Below the pieces are notes generated by a model that was not told where the DNA came from, did not search any database, and worked only from the letters and a program-made list of their open reading frames with translations. A DNA stretch of 10,560 nt from an uncultured Burkholderiales bacterium (GTDB lineage Bacteria; Pseudomonadota; Gammaproteobacteria; Burkholderiales; Burkholderiaceae_C): contig CAJBHE010000265.1 in NCBI GenBank assembly GCA_903952885.1, forward strand, positions 1 through 10,560, in the 5' to 3' direction. The number at the start of each line of letters is the position of its first letter. Positions within the stretch are counted from its first letter, which is position 1. This document shows, one piece after another, positions 6,028 through 10,560 of the stretch. The position numbers and the translations under genes were made by a program.

Positions 6028-7554
6028 ATGATCATGCAAATGGAAAACTTCGCACCCATCATGTTTGTCGGCCTTGTGCTGACGATGCTGATTGGCTTCC
6101 CCGTCGCGTTCTCGCTGTCGTTTTTAGGCTTGGCTTGTGGTCTCTTCGCCATCAGCATGGAATGGTTCCCTGTGAGCTTCATGTCCAACTTGCCGTTGAA
6201 CATTTTTGGCATTCTCAGCAACGACTTGTTACTGGCCATCCCCTTCTTCACCTTCATGGGCGCCATCCTTGAAAAGTGTGGCCTCGCCGAAGACATGCTC
6301 GATTCCATGGGCCAACTCTTTGGCACCGTGCGCGGTGGATTGGGCTATTCAGTCATCATCGTGGGCTTCATCTTGGGCGCGATCACCGGCACGGTGGCTG
6401 GCCAAGTGATTGCCATGGCTTTGATCTCACTGCCCGTGATGATCCGCTACGGCTACAACATGCGCTACGCCACCGGCGTATTGGCGGCCTCAGGCACCAT
6501 CACGCAGCTGGTGCCACCGTCACTCGTGTTAGTGGTCATGGCTGACCAGTTAGGCCGCTCTGTCGGCGACATGTACAAAGGTGCTTGGGGGCCGTCCATC
6601 TTGCAAGTTTGTATCTTTGCGCTCTACACCTTTGGCTTGAGCATCATCAAACCTGAGCACGTGCCAGGCATCCCCAAAGAAGCCCGCACGGCAGATGGTT
6701 TTCAACTTTGGATGAAATGCTTGCGCGGCATCATCCCGTCAGCCTTCTTGATTTTTGCGGTGTTGGGTTCGATGGGCGGCTTGCCCGGTATCGACACGGC
6801 CATCGCCACGCCCACCGAAGCCGGAGCCATGGGTTGCGTGGGCGCTTTGATCTTGGCTGCCATCCATAACCGTTTGGACAAAGACCTGATTTGGCAAGCC
6901 ATGAACAGCACCATGCGCCTCACAGCCATGGTGGTGTTCATTTTGATCGGTTCTCGCGTATTCTCGATGGTGTTCCAAGGTGTGGACGGTGCCAAGTGGG
7001 TGGAACATTTGCTGACTGGTTTGCCAGGCGGTCAAGTAGGCTTCCTAGTGGTAGTCAACATCTTTATCTTCTTCCTGGCGTTCTTCTTGGACTTCTTTGA
7101 AATCGCCTTCATCATCTTGCCTATGCTTGGCCCCGTGGCCGACAAGATGGGCATCGACATGGTGTGGTTCGGCGTGCTACTGTGCGTGAACATGCAAACC
7201 AGCTTCATGCATCCGCCCTTCGGCTTTGCACTGTTCTATCTACGCGGCATTGCCGACACCTTGTTCAAAGAAGGTCGAATTGAAAAACCCGTCAAGTCCA
7301 ATGACATCTACATGGGTGCCATTCCTTGGGTGATCATGCAGCTGGTGTTGGTCGTGATAGTCATCTTCGTGCCAGAGACGGTGACCATGTTCTTGGACAA
7401 AGAAGAAAAGGTCGACCTCGACAAAGTGGTCATTGAAATGCCAACTGATCAAGAAGTGCCAGGAGCCGAACTCAAACTCGACGGCGCCAAGCCCTCAGCA
7501 GGAGAGAGCGCTGCTGATGAGCAAAAGCGCATGGAAGACTTGTTTAAAAAATAA
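6028..7554 (+). CDS. TRAP transporter large permease subunit (DctM family)
   Basis: This is a 508-residue, strongly hydrophobic transport subunit with a dozen or so membrane segments that forms the translocation path. Recognisable family blocks are IPFFTFMGAILEKCG (71-85), the ATPTEAGAMG motif (260-269), FFLDFFEIAFIILPMLGPV (352-370) and QTSFMHPPFGFALFYLRG (390-407). The last block is typical of the mannitol/chloroaromatic/alpha-keto-acid branch. It is longer than the usual 425-450 residues, partly because of a charged cytoplasm-like tail after about residue 455 (DKEEKVDLDK to DLFKK). AAGGA at 6020-6024 is only 3 bases from the ATG at 6028 but 9 from the ATG at 6034, so translation may begin two codons later. 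A terminator follows the stop at once. Confidence 0.92.
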   Translation: MIMQMENFAPIMFVGLVLTMLIGFPVAFSLSFLGLACGLFAISMEWFPVSFMSNLPLNIFGILSNDLLLAIPFFTFMGAILEKCGLAEDMLDSMGQLFGTVRGGLGYSVIIVGFILGAITGTVAGQVIAMALISLPVMIRYGYNMRYATGVLAASGTITQLVPPSLVLVVMADQLGRSVGDMYKGAWGPSILQVCIFALYTFGLSIIKPEHVPGIPKEARTADGFQLWMKCLRGIIPSAFLIFAVLGSMGGLPGIDTAIATPTEAGAMGCVGALILAAIHNRLDKDLIWQAMNSTMRLTAMVVFILIGSRVFSMVFQGVDGAKWVEHLLTGLPGGQVGFLVVVNIFIFFLAFFLDFFEIAFIILPMLGPVADKMGIDMVWFGVLLCVNMQTSFMHPPFGFALFYLRGIADTLFKEGRIEKPVKSNDIYMGAIPWVIMQLVLVVIVIFVPETVTMFLDKEEKVDLDKVVIEMPTDQEVPGAELKLDGAKPSAGESAADEQKRMEDLFKK

Positions 7555-7571
7555 CGTCTGCCCCGACAACC

Positions 7572-7603
7572 AGCCCCTCCGGCAACTCCGAGAGGGGCTT
7601 TTT
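7572..7603 (+). terminator. Intrinsic terminator of the TRAP permease operon
   Basis: AGCCCCTC (7572-7579) pairs with GAGGGGCT (7592-7599). The stem continues as CGG/CCG past a single bulged A (7591), leaving loop CAACT. The T-run is 7599-7603, then CTT. It lies 17 bases after the large-subunit stop. It ends only 23 bases before the next start codon. Confidence 0.9.
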
Positions 7604-7626
7604 CTTGCCAGCACAAAGTACCCAAC

Positions 7627-8163
7627 ATGTCCACACCTGACCCAACACCCAACACTGATTCACCATATTCACAGCTGGCCGCCATAGGCCCCAAGCCCTT
7701 TGTGTTTCATCCCACCACAGACACCATCGAAGGCCCTGCTTTCTCACGCGCCTTCCAAGCCATCACATGGGCCACGCTGCTGGGCTCTGGCTATTGGTTG
7801 CTCAGCCTGTGGCAACAAGGCAAGTTTGGCGGCGACACCGGCTTAGGCGGTCTTCGTGCGGCGGGCTGGTTTGTGTTGGGTTGGAGCTTGTTGGCATGGA
7901 CATCATGGCATGTCATGTTCAGCCGCGCCCGTTTGGATGGCACAGGCATTCACCAAACTTGGATTTGGGACAAGCACATGCGTTATGACGAGCTGGCTTA
8001 TGCCAAGCTCATTCGAATTCGCGGCTTGGAGTGGTTCATGGCACCGCGCTTTTATGTGCGCACCTTGATGGGTAAGTTTGCCGTGTTTTACGTCAGCAGC
8101 CCGCATGTGCAAGACGAGTGCGAACGCCTGAGTGCCGAGCTGTCTGCGTTTCGTGAGTTTTAA
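7627..8163 (+). CDS. Unrecognised protein with two predicted membrane segments
   Basis: This is a 178-residue protein that I do not recognise. A Pro/Thr-rich N-terminus (MSTPDPTPNTDSP) precedes two hydrophobic segments at about 43-62 and 76-98, joined by a Gly-rich loop (GGDTGLGG). The remaining 80 residues are soluble and of mixed charge: SRARLDGTGIHQTWIWDKHMRYDELAYAKLIRIRG, then FYVRTLMGKFAVFYVSSPH. The pattern of two membrane helices followed by a small beta-rich domain recalls membrane-anchored PH-like proteins, but that is only an impression. The coding frame is convincing because it is open over the full interval, shows normal codon use, and ends just before a strong terminator. No clear ribosome site precedes the ATG, and no alternative Met occurs before residue 97. 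Any functional link to the flanking TRAP genes is unproven. Confidence 0.75.
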   Translation: MSTPDPTPNTDSPYSQLAAIGPKPFVFHPTTDTIEGPAFSRAFQAITWATLLGSGYWLLSLWQQGKFGGDTGLGGLRAAGWFVLGWSLLAWTSWHVMFSRARLDGTGIHQTWIWDKHMRYDELAYAKLIRIRGLEWFMAPRFYVRTLMGKFAVFYVSSPHVQDECERLSAELSAFREF

Positions 8164-8207
8164 AGTGAGTTGAAAAGCGCCTTTAAGAACAGTTGAACGC
8201 CGACCAT

Positions 8208-8236
8208 AAAAAAACCGCGCCAACGCGCGGTTTTTT
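8208..8236. terminator. Bidirectional intrinsic terminator
   Basis: CCGCGC (8215-8220) and GCGCGG (8225-8230) pair around CAAC. Seven A's precede the stem (8208-8214) and six T's follow it (8231-8236), so the element works as a terminator on both strands. It sits between the convergent ends of the unrecognised membrane-protein gene and the TRAP binding-protein gene. Confidence 0.93.
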
Positions 8237-8256
8237 GTGTTCAAGCGAAGGCTGAA

Positions 8257-9336
8257 TTACAGCTTTTGCTTTTGCATGAACTGGTCAAATTTCATTTCTG
8301 TAAATTGGAACCACAAGTTGGCATCGCCACGGAACTTGGCGTAATCGGTGTAGACCTTTTTCCAGTTTGCGTTTTTGGCATTGAGCTCTTCGTAGAACGC
8401 CATCGACTCTTTGAAGGCAGCAGCCATCACGTCTTTGGGGAACTCGCGCAATTTGGTGCCAGAGCCCACCAACTGCTTCAAGGCAGCTGGGTTACGTGCG
8501 TCGTACTTGGCTTGCATGTCGGTATGTGCCATAGCAGCGGCAGCTTCGACAATGGCCTTGTTTTCTGGGGACAGAGCAGCGAATGCCTTGTCGTTGATGA
8601 AGAAGTCCAATTCTGGACCGCCTTCCCAGAAACCTGGATAGTAGTAGAACGGTGCCACTTTGCTGAAGCCCAATTTCAAATCGTCATAAGGTCCAATCCA
8701 CTCGGCGGAGTCGATGGTGCCTTTTTCCAAAGCGGGATAAATGTCGCCGCCCGGCAAGTTTTGTGGCACCACGCCCAAACGTTCCAACACCTTACCACCG
8801 AAGCCACCAATACGGAACTTCAAACCCTTGAGGTCCGCCACCGATTTGATTTCTTTACGGAACCAGCCGCCCATTTGTGCACCTGTGTTACCGCCTGGGA
8901 AGTTGACGATGTTGTACTTAGCGTAAAACTCACGCATCAGCTTCAAGCCGTTGCCTTCGTACATCCAAGCTGTCATCTGACGGCTGTTCAAACCGAAAGG
9001 AATCGCACAACCCAAAGCAAAGGTTTCGTCCTTACCGAAGAAGTAGTAAGGGGCGGTGTGCGCCATTTCAATGGAACCTTGTTGCACGCCATCCACCACA
9101 CCAAACGCAGGCATGATTTCGCCAGCAGCGTGCACCGAGATTTCGAATTTACCGCCCGACATGGCTTTGACAGCCTTGGCGAACGTATCAGCAGCACCGT
9201 GGATGGTGTCGAGCGACTTAGGGAAGCTCGAAGCCAGGCGCCAGCGGATGGCGGCTTGTGCGTGCACTGCGGGGGCTGCACCGGCAGCCAAGATACCTGC
9301 AATACCTGCGTTTTTAATGACGGAACGACGGTCCAT
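8257..9336 (-). CDS. TRAP transporter substrate-binding protein (DctP family, TakP-like)
   Basis: This is a 359-residue periplasmic binding protein. The N-terminus MDRRSVIKNAGIAGILAAGAAPAVHA is a signal peptide with a twin-arginine pair; cleavage is likely after residue 26 and Tat export is plausible. Diagnostic stretches are ASSFPKSLDTIHGAADTFAK (35-54), GGNTGAQMGGWFRKEI (148-163), LKFRIGG with Arg175 (the conserved carboxylate-binding arginine of the family) and DSAEWIGPYDDL (209-220). These resemble TakP and related lactate/2-oxoacid binders, whose acidic and Trp residues in the last motif help hold a cation with the ligand. The exact ligand is not predictable. The ATG at 9336 has GGGAG six bases upstream; an ATG at 9399 would spoil the signal peptide. 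It probably serves the permeases at 5482-7554 despite lying on the opposite strand. Confidence 0.92.
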   Translation of the reverse strand: MDRRSVIKNAGIAGILAAGAAPAVHAQAAIRWRLASSFPKSLDTIHGAADTFAKAVKAMSGGKFEISVHAAGEIMPAFGVVDGVQQGSIEMAHTAPYYFFGKDETFALGCAIPFGLNSRQMTAWMYEGNGLKLMREFYAKYNIVNFPGGNTGAQMGGWFRKEIKSVADLKGLKFRIGGFGGKVLERLGVVPQNLPGGDIYPALEKGTIDSAEWIGPYDDLKLGFSKVAPFYYYPGFWEGGPELDFFINDKAFAALSPENKAIVEAAAAMAHTDMQAKYDARNPAALKQLVGSGTKLREFPKDVMAAAFKESMAFYEELNAKNANWKKVYTDYAKFRGDANLWFQFTEMKFDQFMQKQKL

Positions 9337-9512
9337 TTGAGACTCCCATGAGTTGTTAAAACATATCCTGTGAGGACGCGATTTTAAGTACACGCCCATT
9401 CAGAGATGGGGCATTGTATGCAGTTGCGAAGGCGACACTTGGCACGGGTTTACCCCCGAAGAACTTGTATTTCAAAATTCTTCAGAAACCGTGAAATTAC
9501 CTCAATGAAAAG
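9337..9512 (-). promoter_or_regulatory. Upstream region of the TRAP binding-protein gene
   Basis: These 176 bases lie between the dxs stop and the binding-protein start, both read on the minus strand. The ribosome site GGGAG occupies 9347-9343. A TACAAT hexamer (plus-strand 9413-9418) could be a -10 element giving a leader of about 70 bases, but no convincing -35 sits at the right distance. I see no gene here. Confidence 0.3.
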
Positions 9513-10560
9513 TTAATTCAAAAGCGTTGCAAAACGCTTTTGAATGGACGCTTGAATACCTGCTGCATCCAGTCCCAATTCAGCCAACAAGCTTGCATGG
9601 TCACCATGCTCGGTAAACACATCGGCAATCCCCAACACCAACACGGGCTTGAGCTGTTGCAAATTTTGCAAAGCTTCCAGCACAGCAGAGCCTGCGCCAC
9701 CCATGATCGCACCCTCCTCCACCGTGACTAAAGCATCGTGTGTAGACGCGATCTTGGCCAACAACTCGTTGTCAAGAGGCTTGGCCCAACGCATGTTCAC
9801 CACCGTGGCGTTGAGCGCTTCGCCTGCTTGCAAAGCAGGATAAAGCAGCGTGCCAAACGCGAGGATAGCGATACGATTACCTTCACGACGCACCTCGCCT
9901 TTGCCATACGGTAAGGCTTGTAGGTCATATTGAACAGGCGCGCCAACACCCGCACCGCGCGGGTAACGCACCGCGACGCAGTGGTCTTGTTGGTAAGCCG
10001 TGGTGAGCAACTGCCGACATTCGTTTTCGTCTGCGGGGCAAGCCATACTGACATTGGGAATGCAACGCATGAACGGGATGTCGTACAAGCCAGCATGCGT
10101 CGCGCCATCAGCACCCACAATGCCTGCGCGGTCGAGCGCCAACACCATGGGCAACTTTTGCAGGGCCACGTCGTGGATCACTTGGTCATACGCACGCTGC
10201 AAGAAGGTGGAGTAAATCGCCACCACGGGCTTCAAGCCCTCACAGGCTAGACCGGCGGCGAACGTGACGGCGTGTTGCTCGGCAATGCCCACGTCGTGGT
10301 AACGCTCGGGGAACCGTTTGTGAAACTCCACCATGCCCGAACCTTCACGCATCGCGGGCGTGATGCCCACCAGCAGCGGGTCGTGCTCAGCCATGTCGCA
10401 CAACCATTGGCCAAACACTTGGGTGAAGGTGGTTTTGGCAGGGCTGATGGCAGGCACCAAGCCCACTGCGGGGTCAAAATTGCCCGGGCCGTGGTATGCC
10501 ACAGGATCGGCCTCGGCCAATTTGTAGCCCTGGCCTTTTTTGGTCACCACATGCAAGAAC
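9513..10560 (-). CDS. dxs: 1-deoxy-D-xylulose-5-phosphate synthase, C-terminal part (5' end outside window)
   Basis: These are the last 348 residues of a protein normally about 620-640 long; the reading frame runs off the window end. The enzyme condenses pyruvate and glyceraldehyde-3-phosphate using thiamine diphosphate, the first step of the MEP isoprenoid pathway and a source for thiamine and pyridoxal synthesis. The visible part begins with FLHVVTKKGQGYKLAEADP, then the pyrimidine-binding transketolase domain with the catalytic Glu of VGIAEQHAVTFAAGLA (E94 here) and LDRAGIVGADGATHAGLYD (142-160). The C-terminal transketolase domain follows (AFGTLLYPALQAG, VVNMRWAKPLD, TVEEGAIMGGAGSAV, FTEHGDHASLL). 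All blocks are intact. The last ten codons form a hairpin (separate entry). Confidence 0.95.
   Translation of the reverse strand, partial: FLHVVTKKGQGYKLAEADPVAYHGPGNFDPAVGLVPAISPAKTTFTQVFGQWLCDMAEHDPLLVGITPAMREGSGMVEFHKRFPERYHDVGIAEQHAVTFAAGLACEGLKPVVAIYSTFLQRAYDQVIHDVALQKLPMVLALDRAGIVGADGATHAGLYDIPFMRCIPNVSMACPADENECRQLLTTAYQQDHCVAVRYPRGAGVGAPVQYDLQALPYGKGEVRREGNRIAILAFGTLLYPALQAGEALNATVVNMRWAKPLDNELLAKIASTHDALVTVEEGAIMGGAGSAVLEALQNLQQLKPVLVLGIADVFTEHGDHASLLAELGLDAAGIQASIQKRFATLLN
9516..9545 (-). terminator. Perfect 13-bp hairpin inside the 3' end of dxs, possible terminator or 3'-end stabiliser
   Basis: ATTCAAAAGCGTT (9516-9528) and AACGCTTTTGAAT (9533-9545) are exact reverse complements around a 4-base loop (GCAA on plus, TTGC on minus). 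Together they encode the last ten residues of Dxs, and the TAA stop follows directly. On the minus strand the downstream bases TAACTTTTC are only moderately T-rich. The hairpin is directly visible; function as a terminator or RNA-stability element is inferred. Confidence 0.5.

Noticed and set aside
8266..9351. Plus-strand open frame of 361 codons antisense to the TRAP binding-protein gene
   Set aside because: The minus-strand frame encodes an unmistakable DctP-family protein with signal peptide and ribosome site. The antisense product has no recognisable family and reflects codon bias of the real gene.
9337..9399. ATG at 9399 as start of the TRAP binding protein
   Set aside because: The 21 extra residues precede a complete twin-arginine signal peptide, and GGGAG is correctly placed for the ATG at 9336.
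9406..9516. Plus-strand 36-codon Arg-rich open frame between dxs and the TRAP binding-protein gene
   Set aside because: No ribosome site, no recognisable features, and it overlaps the dxs stop and the likely promoter of the binding-protein gene.
1..10560. CRISPR arrays, tRNA/rRNA genes, insertion sequences, toxin-antitoxin or phage genes
   Set aside because: I looked for repeated units, cloverleaf-like segments and transposase or phage motifs on both strands and saw none.

Overview
The window looks like a chromosomal segment of a betaproteobacterium, most likely a freshwater Comamonadaceae (Limnohabitans/Rhodoferax/Curvibacter type). This rests on moderate GC, the order heptose kinase - heptose epimerase - ComEA-like protein, and the TRAP and Dxs protein sequences as I remember those families. 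It is gene-dense, and I see no mobile element, CRISPR array, tRNA or rRNA gene.

Layout. (1) Bases 1-1673, plus strand: the 3' end of a heptose-phosphate kinase gene (rfaE1), the complete ADP-heptose epimerase gene (rfaD) and a small exported helix-hairpin-helix protein. The first two make the nucleotide-activated heptose of the LPS inner core. (2) Bases 1660-4181, minus strand: a tungstate ABC importer in the order permease (tupB), ATPase (tupC), binding protein (tupA), with 4-base ATGA overlaps. A small Cys-rich 'oxidoreductase-like' protein follows 28 bases downstream, probably in the same transcript. (3) Bases 4243-5364, plus strand and divergent from tupB: a regulator with a ModE/LysR-type winged helix fused to a periplasmic-binding-protein-like domain. 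It is the obvious candidate for metal-oxyanion control of the importer. A short inverted repeat lies in the 61-base divergent gap.

(4) Bases 5482-7554, plus strand: the small and large membrane subunits of a TRAP transporter, closed by a clear intrinsic terminator. (5) Bases 7627-8163, plus strand: an unrecognised protein with two predicted membrane segments. (6) A strong bidirectional terminator at 8208-8236 separates it from (7) the minus-strand TRAP binding protein at 8257-9336, which resembles TakP-type alpha-keto/hydroxy-acid binders and presumably serves the two permease genes. (8) Bases 9513-10560, minus strand: the C-terminal half of 1-deoxy-D-xylulose-5-phosphate synthase (dxs). Its last ten codons form a perfect 13-bp hairpin that ends at the stop codon.

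Nothing here is clearly a wholly new system. The points most worth a second look are the tungstate locus (fused regulator, Cys-rich partner, cysteine-bearing TupA loop), the hairpin built into the end of dxs, and the palindrome upstream of the TRAP permease genes.
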